NCBI GenBank assembly: GCA_963698165.1
Contig: CAVOPT010000004.1
Span: forward strand, 1,097,108-1,161,107
DNA: 64,000 nt
Direction of reading: 5' to 3'
Source of the DNA: JAAYUJ01 sp963698165
GTDB lineage: Bacteria; Desulfobacterota; Syntrophobacteria; Syntrophobacterales; Syntrophobacteraceae
Shown here: positions 27,442 through 36,158 of the stretch, one piece after another
Layout: each line of letters starts with the position of its first letter
How positions within the stretch are numbered: position 1 is the stretch's first letter
The notes under the pieces: generated by a model
Database searches by the model: none
What the model was told of the DNA's origin: nothing
Seen by the model: only the letters and a program-made list of their open reading frames with translations
Translations under genes and position numbers: made by a program

Positions 27442-28575
27442 TCATGTTCTCATGACGGCATCGGGATCGACGGTGGCAGCTCGCCACGCAGGCACAATGG
27501 TGGCCACGGTGTAGGGAATGACCGTGAGGAAGAACAGCGTGGACACCTGGTAGGGGCTGATGAAGGGGGAGAGCCTGAACCTGGGGTAGATCACCGACCA
27601 CCCCTTGAGGGCCGGCTCAAAGAGCATGGAGGACGTGAAATACACATGGGCATAGGCCAGCAGGACCCCCATGAAGAAAGCGGACAGGGAGATCACCGCC
27701 CCCTCCCAGAACTTCATGAGAATCACGTCGGACGTCTCCCAGCCAAGCCCCTTCAGGATGCCGATTTCGCGCCTCTCCTCGGCGCTCAGACCCGTCGCCT
27801 TTTCCCATGCCAGAATGAAAAAGGAGAGGACGACGCCGGTGAGCACCACGATCACCAAACCGCCTCGCCAGTTGAAGACCGCATCGTAGGTTCTGAGGAT
27901 CTCGTCCCTCAGAATCGGCCTGGTGTCAGGCAAGAGCTGGGTGATTTTCGTGGCGATTGTCGGAAGTTCCCTGACGTTCCTCACCTGAAGGACCAAGTCC
28001 GTCGCCTGCCCTTCAGGATAATTGAAGAGCTTCCTGAAATCCTGTTCAGCGATCACGATCATGTCCGAATTCACAAGCTCGGACTCCGACGAGAGAACTT
28101 CCTTGATCCTCAGAAACAGGTATGATCCTCCGTAGGTCTTGAAGGGAATGGTCCCGGTCTCCTTGGAGAGGACACTTCGGGCAACCCCCCTGCCGACAAT
28201 GATGACCCCGCTCGTGTTGTGCACTGCCGGGTTGACAACCAGCGTGTAGTTGGCTCCGTTGGTGGGATCGAAGTAATAGCCCCAAAGCCTGGCTTTGACG
28301 GATTGGACTCCCTTGATCTCCTTGATGGAGTCCATGTAGCTCACCGGTATGAGGTCGTGCCTGCCTGCCACCAGCCTCTGCACCATCATTTCCGGGGCGT
28401 CATGGAGGACCAGGCTCGCTTCCCGCTTGATGGAGTGAGTGAAGAAGGTCACCGACGCTATGAGGAAGACGACGAAGGTGTATACCAGGACAAGAGCGAG
28501 GTTCTTGCCCTTGCGCCTAAGGAGCGAGGAGAGCGTGAAGTCCAGAATATTCCTGTGCTTTTCGATGAGTCGCAT
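27442..28575 (-). CDS. ABC transporter permease, FtsX/MacB family
   Basis: 377 residues. An N-terminal transmembrane helix (about 28-47) is followed by a large periplasmic MacB-PCD-like domain (about 48-255) and three C-terminal helices (starting near 258, 305 and 350), the standard FtsX layout. Such permeases perform mechanotransmission rather than classical transport. It is encoded just 4 bases after the 103-residue protein gene and pairs with the downstream ATPase. Confidence 0.92.
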   Translation of the reverse strand: MRLIEKHRNILDFTLSSLLRRKGKNLALVLVYTFVVFLIASVTFFTHSIKREASLVLHDAPEMMVQRLVAGRHDLIPVSYMDSIKEIKGVQSVKARLWGYYFDPTNGANYTLVVNPAVHNTSGVIIVGRGVARSVLSKETGTIPFKTYGGSYLFLRIKEVLSSESELVNSDMIVIAEQDFRKLFNYPEGQATDLVLQVRNVRELPTIATKITQLLPDTRPILRDEILRTYDAVFNWRGGLVIVVLTGVVLSFFILAWEKATGLSAEERREIGILKGLGWETSDVILMKFWEGAVISLSAFFMGVLLAYAHVYFTSSMLFEPALKGWSVIYPRFRLSPFISPYQVSTLFFLTVIPYTVATIVPAWRAATVDPDAVMRT

Positions 28576-28579
28576 GCGT

Positions 28580-28891
28580 TCACTCGCCCGTTTTCGGTCG
28601 AAGATGCGGGGGTACCGGCATCAGGGAGCCTGAAGGGAAATGTTCCAGGGACAGGGGATAGTCCTGGAACGCAGTGTTCAAGTCCGCAGACGTGGGATGC
28701 CTCGTGTACCGCGCATCGGTGAAAAGACATAGGTCCCCGATTCCCAGGCGCTTAACCATCTCCCGCTTCTGAGCGATGGAGCCTGCGTCGTTCCTCTGCA
28801 CGGCCAGGGAATGAACCCAGGCCAATGCGAGCAACAAGGCACAAACGCCGATGAAGACAAGAAATCGAGCGGATCTTCTCATGCCCATCAA
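28580..28891 (-). CDS. small single-pass membrane protein of the NosL/ABC cluster, 103 aa
   Basis: An N-terminal signal anchor (RFLVFIGVCALLLALAWV, about residues 9-26) is followed by a periplasmic domain of about 75 residues containing LGIGDLCLFTDARYTRHPT and a Pro-rich tail. The ATG overlaps the stop of the NosL-like gene by 4 bases, indicating translational coupling. The conserved LCLFTDARYTRHP block suggests a defined family, but I cannot name it. Confidence 0.75.
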   Translation of the reverse strand: MMGMRRSARFLVFIGVCALLLALAWVHSLAVQRNDAGSIAQKREMVKRLGIGDLCLFTDARYTRHPTSADLNTAFQDYPLSLEHFPSGSLMPVPPHLRPKTGE

Positions 28892-29361
28892 TCAAGCCCC
28901 TTGACGACCTCCGGGGTGATCCCCTTGAACGGAATGACTTCCTTCCCAAGATGGTCGAACATGAACTCGTTGGCATCTTCCTCTTTTCCAAAAGGGATGA
29001 GCTCATTCCCCATGGGACCATGGATCTTGCTCCCTATAACATAATAGGCCCTGGTGCCGTCGACGGGCGTGAGGCTGTAATAGTCCGTCACATAGACGGC
29101 GGCCACCTCGGAGAGATCCCTATTTTGAGCATATTTCTTGAGCCCAAAGTAGTACTTGAGCATGTCCTTCGTGCCGTCGAAGAAAACGGTCGTGCCGTCT
29201 TTGAAGATGATTTGGGCGAGAAAATCGCCATATTTAAACACGAACATGCCACATACCGGGCACTTGTCCTCCTTGGACGGCCGCCGTGGATCAAGATCGG
29301 CGGCGAATGCACCGGAAACCATCAGGAGAACCATCAAGACAAGAGTCCCAACTGTTTTCAT
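28888..29361 (-). CDS. NosL-like secreted protein, 157 aa
   Basis: A signal peptide (about residues 1-20, ending SGAFAADL) precedes a NosL-type domain. The metal-ligand motif CPVCGMFV lies near residue 35, followed by IIFKDGTTVFFDGTKDM and VYVTDYYS strands. NosL proteins bind Cu(I) via the Cys/Met motif and deliver copper to N2O reductase; here no nos genes are present, so another copper or thiol-related role is likely. It follows another NosL-like gene by 20 bases and overlaps the next gene by 4. Confidence 0.88.
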   Translation of the reverse strand: MKTVGTLVLMVLLMVSGAFAADLDPRRPSKEDKCPVCGMFVFKYGDFLAQIIFKDGTTVFFDGTKDMLKYYFGLKKYAQNRDLSEVAAVYVTDYYSLTPVDGTRAYYVIGSKIHGPMGNELIPFGKEEDANEFMFDHLGKEVIPFKGITPEVVKGLD

Positions 29362-29381
29362 GGCACACCCGGACCCTGTGA

Positions 29382-29909
29382 TCAGGGATGCTTGTGTTCC
29401 TGGGATTTTTTCATTTTTCGCTTCTCCCGGACCATTTCGCTGTCGCTGCGCATGTCCTCATACGCCGCTTTCAAGGCTTCGTCGTAGGAGGCGAGAGCAC
29501 CGCCGTTTTCCCGGATGAACCGCTCCGCGTCCTCCTTCTTTAGAAATGCCCATTTTGCCCGGGTCGTCATAACGCCGGGCTTGGATCCACCCAGAACCCA
29601 GGTGGCCTTTCCGGCATCGATGAGCTCCTTTGTGCCGTAATCCGCAACGAGCACCTCTTTCGGAGTCTTGTCAAGAGTGCCGGCGAGATCGATGGCAACA
29701 CAGTGAATGCTGCACGCGCCCACTTCCGTTCCGTCGTCGTAGCGAATCAGCATCCTGCTGTGGGCGAATTTCTCCCTGTCCATGCCGCAATGTTTGCATG
29801 ACGGGTGCTTTTGCGTGTCCTCACCCGCCATCAACCGTTGGGTCCATGCCATGAAAGAGAATAGTGCGACGATCAAGGTCAGGAAATAACAAACGGGCTT
29901 TTTCATCAT
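29382..29909 (-). CDS. NosL-like protein with signal peptide, 175 aa
   Basis: First gene of the six-gene cluster; ATG 29909 is preceded by GAGGAG. A signal sequence (CYFLTLIVALFSFMA) leads into a NosL-like domain with CKHCGMDREKFAHSRM, DDGTEVGACSIHC and AKWAFLKKEDAERFI. The CxxCGM motif and an extra Cys-Ser-Ile-His-Cys site offer soft-metal ligands. The C-terminus is strongly charged (EKRKMKKSQEHKH). It and the next gene are divergent paralogues and may form a relay for metal delivery; that is inference. Confidence 0.88.
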   Translation of the reverse strand: MMKKPVCYFLTLIVALFSFMAWTQRLMAGEDTQKHPSCKHCGMDREKFAHSRMLIRYDDGTEVGACSIHCVAIDLAGTLDKTPKEVLVADYGTKELIDAGKATWVLGGSKPGVMTTRAKWAFLKKEDAERFIRENGGALASYDEALKAAYEDMRSDSEMVREKRKMKKSQEHKHP

Positions 29910-30496
29910 TGCGTCTCCTCAAAGGGTTAAACCACAAAAGGCCGAAAATTGGATGATGCATAACGGGTTGCCCTGTCTGCCGGAGCCTCCGAGTTCATCC
30001 GACAGGTTTTAAGAAAATAACCATTGATGGTCCCAGGGCAAACCCTCGGACGGAATCTAATTCATCCCCGGCCCGATTTGCAACCTTCTTCGATCCTCGT
30101 TATACCCTTCCAGGATGAAGAACTGCGTTTTCCTCATTGTTACTTCAGATGCAGTGGGTTGTTTCCGAATTCTCACCTTGGCGCAATAACGGCGAAAAAC
30201 TCTTGGAAGAGACTCCTGCATCAGATCACTTGCAGGCTTCCCCGCGCTTCTTCTTGTTTCCTTAATGTTCTTTCTCTATAATTGTAAAGACACCAGGCCG
30301 CATTGAAGGCTAAAATAACGTCTTCCCCCGTCACATTGCGAGAGACGCTCCAGAGGTTGTACCCCTGGAGCTTCTTTAAGGCTCCGGCCTGTCTTCCATC
30401 AGGGAGAGAGGACATTCACGCCGGTCCGTACCGCTGATCCAGGGAAATCCGCGGATGCCGTGGAGGTGCCGGCGGGAAGGATATTCGAGGAATGAT
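29910..30496. other. divergent intergenic region between the NosL and RSH genes
   Basis: No convincing gene is present. A hairpin at 30347-30376 (GCTCCAG...CTGGAGC followed by TTCTTT) could be a weak terminator or a leader structure before the RSH gene. Divergent promoters are expected here, but I could not pin them down. Confidence 0.4.
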
Positions 30497-32749
30497 GTGG
30501 CATTTCAGACTGTAGCAAGACAGGCGCCTCTTCGGGCCCCTTCCGTGGGTTCGGGAGAACCGACCCTTTTCGACGTGGAGCATTACCGCTCCAGGATGGT
30601 GAAGTATCTCACGGAAGGCAGGGAAGAGAATCGCTTCTTCTTCGAAGCCCTGGAGTTCGCCCACTCCCTCCACGCGGGTCAAAGACGCAAGTCGGGGGCG
30701 CCATACATCAGCCACCCGTGCGCCGTGGCCGAAATACTTGCCAGGGAGCTCCAATTCAAGGATCCTTTTCTCCTTGCCGCTGCCATACTCCACGATGTGG
30801 TCGAGGACGTGGCCTCCATCCATACCGAGGACATCGAAGACCACTTCGGTCCCATCGTGGCCGAATTGGTGGACGGGTGCACAAAACTGACCCGCCAGCA
30901 CTTGGACCGGGCCACCCTGAAAGACCTCACCCACAGCAAGATCTTCCTGAGTGCCAGCAGACGGCTGGGCGTCCTCATCATCAAACTGGCCGATCGGCTC
31001 CACAACCTCCGCACCCTGCATTTCCTGCCTCAGGCCAAGCGGCAAAGGATCGCCCAGGAGACCGTCGAAGTCTACGCACCCATCGCCGCCCGTTTCAATA
31101 TTTACCCCCTCAAGAGGGAGCTCTATCACCTGGCCCTCTCTTTTCTCTATCCGAAAAAGAGCAAGCGGATTCTGCACCACATCAGGGCCCTTCGCAACTC
31201 TTCCCAGGTGGCGGACCTGGAACGGGGGATCCAGGAAGTATTCCAAGACGCCCGCCTTGACGCCGAGATCCGCACCAGGGCCAAAGGGCTTGGAAGCTAT
31301 TACAATCATTTGAAGAAAACCATCGACATCGCCAACGCCGAAAACCACATCGACTTCGCCATCATTCTGCCCGAGGAGGCCGTACTCGCCTGCTACACGG
31401 CACTCGGCGTGGTGAGCACCAACTTCTCGCCTGTACCCCGGAGCCTGAGGGATTTCGTCGCCAATCCAAAGAACAACGGGTACCGGAGCCTCCACGTCCG
31501 TATCCTGGTCGGTGCGCAGAACTATCTCATCAAGATCCGCACTCCGGAAATGGACAAGTGGGCCACCTATGGAATCGTGAGCGAATGGGACGCCCAGAAA
31601 CCCATGAGCGACGAACACTGGCAGGAGATCAGTGAATTGCTGAAGAATATCGGGGAATACGAGGGGGCAGCAACCCAGAGGAAGGCCCTCATTCGCCTTT
31701 CCGAGTCAGAAGAGATATTTGCATACTCTCCCATGGGAGACATCTACTTCTTGCCCAAGGGGAGCATCGTCCTCGACTTTGCCTACAAGATCCACTCGGA
31801 GTTGGGGGATCATTGCGAGGCAGCCCTCATCAACGGCCAATGGTCTCCCCTCACCCGTCAGTTGCAGGACGGCGACATCGTTGAAATCCTCAAGTCCGGC
31901 GAACCCCTTGCGGTGGACCCGGACCTGGAGGAGCTCTGCAAGACGCCGAAGGCACGCACGGCGATCAACAAGCACCTTCAGCAAAAGAGGGTGCGCTACG
32001 CTCATGAGGTGGGAAGGCAGATCCTTCTTCAGGAAATCAGGCGCCATCATCTCTCGGAGTCCATCCTCGAAGAAGAGAATCTTCGCTTCGTCCTCGAATT
32101 CCTCAACCTCAAGGACTTGTCCGATCTTTTCGTGAGGCTGGGGCAGGACCTCATTTCTCCCCACCTGATTCTGTATTACATGACACCCAAACCCGCCGAT
32201 CCGGAGAAGACACAGAGGCAGGATTCTGTGACGACCGCGCCCAGAGAGCAGAACGTTCTCCTGGTGTCGGAACTGGACCGCGCGATCCACAAGTTCGCCA
32301 GGTGCTGCAGACCCTATCCGGGTCAGCAAGGCGTGCTGGCCACCCTGAGCGAAAGGGGCATCACCTTTCACCAGAGTGACTGCCGGGATGTCTGGCTGCG
32401 CCATGACCTCCATCCACAACAACTGTTGCAGGTCACATGGAACGACAAGATCCATTGGCGTCATCCTCTGACCTTTCACATTTCGGTGTCACAGGAAAAC
32501 CTCCGCGACTTTCTGTCCGACCTTGCCGCGATCCCGCCGAACATCGCCATCCGAAAAGTCGAGAGCTCCCATGATCGTCATGATCACCCGATGGTGCACC
32601 TCAGCGTCACTTTCGGAGACTACGGCGAGGCACGGGCAGTCTTTGGCCTGCTGCCCCCGGAGAAGTCCATCATCGAGGCCTATGGCCGTGAAGAAGACCC
32701 CCGAAGATCCGCTTTCAATGCATCGGAAACTCACGCTGCTGACCATTGA
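30497..32749 (+). CDS. RelA/SpoT homologue (RSH), ppGpp hydrolase with degenerate synthetase site
   Basis: I favour GTG 30497 because GAGG lies 6 bases upstream; an in-frame ATG at 30455 has no ribosome binding site. Domain order is HD hydrolase, synthetase, TGS, helical and a C-terminal ACT-like region, about 750 residues. The hydrolase site looks intact: SHP, the HDVVED motif near residue 98, and KLADRLHNLRTL. In the synthetase the RxK loop (RAKGLGSYY) and YRSLH remain. The catalytic Glu of the usual E-V-Q-I-R-T block is replaced, however (YLIKIRT, near residue 342). The enzyme is predicted to degrade (p)ppGpp but may not make it. The TGS domain (EIFAYSPMGDIYFLPKGS) is conserved. Confidence 0.9.
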   Translation: MAFQTVARQAPLRAPSVGSGEPTLFDVEHYRSRMVKYLTEGREENRFFFEALEFAHSLHAGQRRKSGAPYISHPCAVAEILARELQFKDPFLLAAAILHDVVEDVASIHTEDIEDHFGPIVAELVDGCTKLTRQHLDRATLKDLTHSKIFLSASRRLGVLIIKLADRLHNLRTLHFLPQAKRQRIAQETVEVYAPIAARFNIYPLKRELYHLALSFLYPKKSKRILHHIRALRNSSQVADLERGIQEVFQDARLDAEIRTRAKGLGSYYNHLKKTIDIANAENHIDFAIILPEEAVLACYTALGVVSTNFSPVPRSLRDFVANPKNNGYRSLHVRILVGAQNYLIKIRTPEMDKWATYGIVSEWDAQKPMSDEHWQEISELLKNIGEYEGAATQRKALIRLSESEEIFAYSPMGDIYFLPKGSIVLDFAYKIHSELGDHCEAALINGQWSPLTRQLQDGDIVEILKSGEPLAVDPDLEELCKTPKARTAINKHLQQKRVRYAHEVGRQILLQEIRRHHLSESILEEENLRFVLEFLNLKDLSDLFVRLGQDLISPHLILYYMTPKPADPEKTQRQDSVTTAPREQNVLLVSELDRAIHKFARCCRPYPGQQGVLATLSERGITFHQSDCRDVWLRHDLHPQQLLQVTWNDKIHWRHPLTFHISVSQENLRDFLSDLAAIPPNIAIRKVESSHDRHDHPMVHLSVTFGDYGEARAVFGLLPPEKSIIEAYGREEDPRRSAFNASETHAADH

Positions 32750-32861
32750 CGGCCTTCATTGCCTTCCCACACCCAAAACCAGCGCTCACAGGAAGGAAAT
32801 CCTTTGGCAAGACGCTCTTCCCTGCCCTCCCAAGGAAACGCCGCTCATCCGCCATGGGACG

Positions 32862-32896
32862 AACCCGGCGAATCCAGTCCACCGGTTGCTTTTTTG
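32862..32896 (+). terminator. probable intrinsic terminator after the RSH gene
   Basis: AACCCGG (32862-32868) pairs with CCGGTT (32882-32887) with one bulged C; the arm is followed by GC and six T residues. It lies about 115 bases after the RSH stop and before the HtrA gene. Confidence 0.45.
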
Positions 32897-33071
32897 TTGG
32901 ATTTGATTATTTTTTCTGTGATAGTTGGGAGTTGTGTACAGGTGGAGGCAATCTCCGCTTGTCTGGGAATGAAACTGCGCCCTGCAACGCCATGATGAGT
33001 CGAGGCCGTTGGCAGGCCTGGTATTCGTGATTCGGCCATTGCACGCACTTTACAGAGGAGTTGGATCCAAA

Positions 33072-34526
33072 ATGAGTTTCCCGGAAAACAAGCTTTCGAG
33101 GCCCGCGGTTTTTCTTTTCATCGCGACGTTGCTATTATTCTCCGCTCCCAAGGGCGCGGCGGCCGTGTTTCCCAATTTCTCCCAGCAGGGACCGCCGTCT
33201 TTCGCCGACCTGGCCGACCAGGTGAAGTACGCAGTGGTCAACATATCAACCACGCAGGTCGTCAAGGAAAACCCCATGCAGCCCTTCATGTCCCCCAACT
33301 CCCCCTTCCGGGAATTCTTCGGCGATGAGTTCTTCAAGCGCTTCTTCGGCGACACGCCCCGGGGTGAGATGAAAACCCATGCTTTGGGTTCCGGGTTCAT
33401 CATCGATGAAGAAGGCCTCATCATGACGAACAACCACGTGGTGGAAAAGGCGACGGAAATCAAAATAAAGATTGAGAGTGGAAAAGAGTACGACGCGAAA
33501 GTCGTCGGGCGGGACTCTAAAACCGATGTGGCTCTCATAAGGGTGAAGCCGGATTCCGACTTTCCCAAGCCTGCCAAGATTGGAGATTCCAATGCCATCC
33601 GTGTCGGAGACTGGGTCATGGCCGTGGGGAACCCTTTCGGTCTTGGCCATACCGTCACGGCCGGGATAATCAGCGCCAAGGGTCGGGTCATCGGCGCGGG
33701 CCCCTATGATGATTTTCTCCAGACCGACGCGGCCATCAACCCGGGAAACAGCGGTGGCCCCTTGTTCAACATGAACGGGGAGGTGGTGGGCCTCAACACC
33801 GCCATCGTCGCTCAGGGACAGGGCATCGGCTTCGCCATCCCCATCAATATCGCCAATGAACTCATACCGCAGCTCAAGACCGGAAAGGTGATCCGCGGAT
33901 GGCTCGGTGTCATGATTCAGGATATCACCCCTGAACTTGCTGAATCTTTCGGGATCAAGGAGAAGAAAGGGGTCCTCCTCGGAGATGTGATGCAAGACAG
34001 TCCGGCAGAAAAAGCCGGCCTCAGACGGGGCGATGTGATCACCGAGTTCAATGGAAAACCCGTCGACAATGCCCACGCCCTCTCCCGCCTGGTCGCGGCG
34101 ACACCGCCCAATTCACAGATCGCCATGAAGGTCATTCGAGATGGGAAGACCCAGGAAATCGGCCTCAACATAGGGACCATGCCCGAAGAAGGTGAGCAGG
34201 CCCAGGCTGCCAAGAAGGACTCTTCCTGGGGGTTCTCGGTCCAGAACATCACGCCCGAACTGGCCAAGCGATTCAACCTTGACGAAAACGAATCCGGAGT
34301 CTTCATATCCTCCGTGCAGGCCGGGGGGCCTGCCTCCGAGGCGAAGCTCCGCCCTGGTGATGTCATCAAGGAAGTGAACCGCCAGAAGATACAGAATGTG
34401 CGAGATTACAACCAGGCGCTCCAGAAGATGAAAAAGGACGAGTCCCTGCTCATCCTCGTGAAGCGGGGGCAGAACACGTTCTACGTGGCACTGAAACCGG
34501 GGGCTTCATCGGAGGAAAACAAGTGA
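33072..34526 (+). CDS. degP: DegP/HtrA-family periplasmic serine protease (Do)
   Basis: I place the start at ATG 33072, which gives a proper signal peptide (AVFLFIATLLLFSAPKGAAA) and has GAGGAG upstream; the frame opens at 33009. The 484-residue protein has the trypsin-like triad: His in MTNNHVVEK, Asp in SKTDVALIRV, Ser in NPGNSGGPLF. Two PDZ domains follow (starting near GWLGVMIQDITPE and WGFSVQNITPE). It degrades or chaperones misfolded envelope proteins. A HNH nuclease gene follows after about 50 bases. Confidence 0.95.
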   Translation: MSFPENKLSRPAVFLFIATLLLFSAPKGAAAVFPNFSQQGPPSFADLADQVKYAVVNISTTQVVKENPMQPFMSPNSPFREFFGDEFFKRFFGDTPRGEMKTHALGSGFIIDEEGLIMTNNHVVEKATEIKIKIESGKEYDAKVVGRDSKTDVALIRVKPDSDFPKPAKIGDSNAIRVGDWVMAVGNPFGLGHTVTAGIISAKGRVIGAGPYDDFLQTDAAINPGNSGGPLFNMNGEVVGLNTAIVAQGQGIGFAIPINIANELIPQLKTGKVIRGWLGVMIQDITPELAESFGIKEKKGVLLGDVMQDSPAEKAGLRRGDVITEFNGKPVDNAHALSRLVAATPPNSQIAMKVIRDGKTQEIGLNIGTMPEEGEQAQAAKKDSSWGFSVQNITPELAKRFNLDENESGVFISSVQAGGPASEAKLRPGDVIKEVNRQKIQNVRDYNQALQKMKKDESLLILVKRGQNTFYVALKPGASSEENK

Positions 34527-34577
34527 GGCCTACACGCCCCGGTGTTGAGGACCATTCATGGGTACCGGCGGACCCCG

Positions 34578-34922
34578 ATGGAGAGCTCTGATTCCGTGAT
34601 CGGATTTTTGCTGAGCGTTCCCGAAGAGGTCATCAACCGGGAAAAGGAAAAGGCCAGGGCCCTTCGGAAGACTCAGTGGTGGCAGCGCAGGATCGCAAGA
34701 GGTCAATGCCACTATTGTGGGAAGGGGTTTTCCGCGTGCCACCTCACCATGGATCACGTGGTGCCCCTTGCAAGGGGCGGAACCTCCACGCGGGGCAATG
34801 TCGTTCCCGCGTGCAAGAACTGCAACAACAGGAAAAAATACCTTCTCCCCACCGAATGGGATGACTATATGAAGAGCATTTCAGAGCATGGTACTGCTGA
34901 GGAGAACTCGTGTCGAGAATGA
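34578..34922 (+). CDS. HNH endonuclease, 114 aa
   Basis: The HNH domain is complete: CHYCGKGF, then MDHVVPLARGGTSTRGNVVPAC, then CNNRKKYLLP. These provide a zinc-binding CxxC...CxxC pair and the DH/N/H catalytic ββα-metal core. The usual ATG would be 34578; a GTG at 34542 is also in frame. Small free-standing HNH proteins of this type are often house-keeping or of unknown role rather than mobile. It lies in line with the protease and a small Cys-rich protein. Confidence 0.85.
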   Translation: MESSDSVIGFLLSVPEEVINREKEKARALRKTQWWQRRIARGQCHYCGKGFSACHLTMDHVVPLARGGTSTRGNVVPACKNCNNRKKYLLPTEWDDYMKSISEHGTAEENSCRE

Positions 34923-34938
34923 CTTGAGGACGGATCGA

Positions 34939-35118
34939 ATGGACGCGTGTAGAGAATGTGAGCTCGCCGTTTACTGTTACTCTGAATCCAGCACATGGAT
35001 CTTCCGCACGAAGCAGGAGATGGAGGAAAAAAAGAGCGTCATCTGCAATTGCCCCAATTATGAGCAGATGCAGTCGACGCGCAAAGCCCCGGAAGCGATT
35101 CACCCCGCAACGAGATGA
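34939..35118 (+). CDS. small Cys-rich protein, 59 aa
   Basis: ATG 34939 follows GAGGA by 8 bases. The protein has two Cys pairs (CRECELAVYC and CNCPNYE) separated by a charged helix, resembling a small metal-binding or Fe-S fold. It starts 16 bases after the HNH gene and is probably in the same operon. The family is not recognised. Confidence 0.6.
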   Translation: MDACRECELAVYCYSESSTWIFRTKQEMEEKKSVICNCPNYEQMQSTRKAPEAIHPATR

Positions 35119-35197
35119 TGGACAAAGCAAGCAGATGATTGCCTCGAGCTTCATCTGCTTGCACCTCCCCGTCCGTCAAAGCTGCCCCACCGTCGGC

Positions 35198-35647
35198 TCA
35201 CGTGAACATGTTGATCTTGCAGTCCTTGGCGTGTTTCAAGTAATCCTCGGCAGTCTGCACTTCCACCCCATCGATGAAATCGTCTTCTTTCAGCCCCATC
35301 ATGTCGATGGTCATCCTGCAGGCGACGAACTTCACCCCCTCCAGCTGGGCCACCTCCATGAGCTCATCCACTGAAGGAATGCCCGCTTCCAGAATCTGCT
35401 TTCGCATCATGCGAGTGGCCACCGCCGACATTCCGGGGATCGCTCCCAGGGTTCCGGGGGGAATGAATTTGCACTTGCCCGATCCACCCTTGCGGATCAC
35501 GTTGATTCCCATGAACGTGTAAAAGACCGTGGCTTCCATCCCGAGCCGTCTCGCGTTGATCGCCAGAACAAGAGCCGGATAAGCCCCGTCGAGAGTGTCC
35601 CGGCTGCAAATGAAGGTGCACATTTCCTTGGGCTTCGTGTTCTCCAT
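35198..35647 (-). CDS. DsrE/DsrF-family sulfurtransferase-like protein
   Basis: I choose ATG 35647, preceded by AGGGAAGAG; the frame extends to 35707. The protein of about 149 residues has the DsrE-like Rossmann-type fold: FICSRDTLDGAYPALVLAIN, then GMEATVFYTFMGI, then VKFVACRMTIDMMG with a conserved Cys in the position of the sulfur-carrying Cys of this superfamily. Such proteins handle persulfide sulfur. An ArsR-type regulator gene lies directly upstream on the same strand and likely controls it. Confidence 0.85.
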   Translation of the reverse strand: MENTKPKEMCTFICSRDTLDGAYPALVLAINARRLGMEATVFYTFMGINVIRKGGSGKCKFIPPGTLGAIPGMSAVATRMMRKQILEAGIPSVDELMEVAQLEGVKFVACRMTIDMMGLKEDDFIDGVEVQTAEDYLKHAKDCKINMFT

Positions 35648-35722
35648 GTCTCTTCCCTCTGTTCCGCGTGTTTCCGTTGTATGGGCCTGCCCAAAAACAA
35701 AGGTCACGGCCGGGGGATCACG

Positions 35723-36037
35723 TCATATCCCCCCTTCTTCTCCGTGCTGATTGATGCAGTGAATGACCTTCACCACGCTGAGGTTCGCAATCCAGTAGTA
35801 CACTTGGTTGCCATCTCTGCGTGATCCGAGGATGGACTTCGATTTCATCAGATTGAGCTGTTGAGACATGTAGGGCTGGGGAGTGTCCAGGTTCTGGCTG
35901 AGCTCAGTCACCGTCTTCTCCCCTCCTTCGAGCAAGTCGATGATTTGCAGGCGAACAGGATGGGCCATCGTCCTGAGAATTTCCGCGGCCTGTTCCATGT
36001 GTTCCGCTCGAACGGATCGCTTGGAGAACGTTTGCAT
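35723..36037 (-). CDS. ArsR-family transcriptional regulator
   Basis: 104 residues with a winged helix: AEILRTMAHPVRLQIIDLLEGG, recognition helix near LDTPQPYMSQQLNLMKS, and wing SRRDGNQVYYWI. The classic ELCVC metal site of ArsR is absent, and only one Cys near the C-terminus (VIHCINQ) is seen, so it does not match the two-Cys persulfide sensors either. It is upstream of the DsrE-like gene and probably represses both. The promoter region next to it is AT-rich with an inverted repeat. Confidence 0.9.
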   Translation of the reverse strand: MQTFSKRSVRAEHMEQAAEILRTMAHPVRLQIIDLLEGGEKTVTELSQNLDTPQPYMSQQLNLMKSKSILGSRRDGNQVYYWIANLSVVKVIHCINQHGEEGGI

Positions 36038-36065
36038 CTTTCACCTCTCGTGTGCCTCTCAACCT

Positions 36066-36113
36066 CATTCGAATTCATAATATAACAATAATCGCATATG
36101 TTAAGGTATATTT
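36066..36113 (-). promoter_or_regulatory. AT-rich promoter with possible ArsR operator
   Basis: The segment upstream of the ArsR gene is far more AT-rich than its surroundings. TAACA (36084-36088) and TGTTA (36100-36104) form an inverted repeat around an 11-base centre. The placement fits autoregulation, but the site is not experimentally assigned. Confidence 0.35.
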
Positions 36114-36158
36114 ATGTAAATCTTCTGTTTCAGATCCACAGAAGTGAGTGTCGGCTTT

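Noticed and set aside
30416..31618. 400-codon minus-strand frame opposite the RSH gene
   Set aside because: Shadow frame; the plus strand encodes unmistakable HD and synthetase motifs.
34578..34922. HNH protein as a homing or phage endonuclease
   Set aside because: It lies in line with apparently ordinary chromosomal genes, with no intron, intein or phage context.
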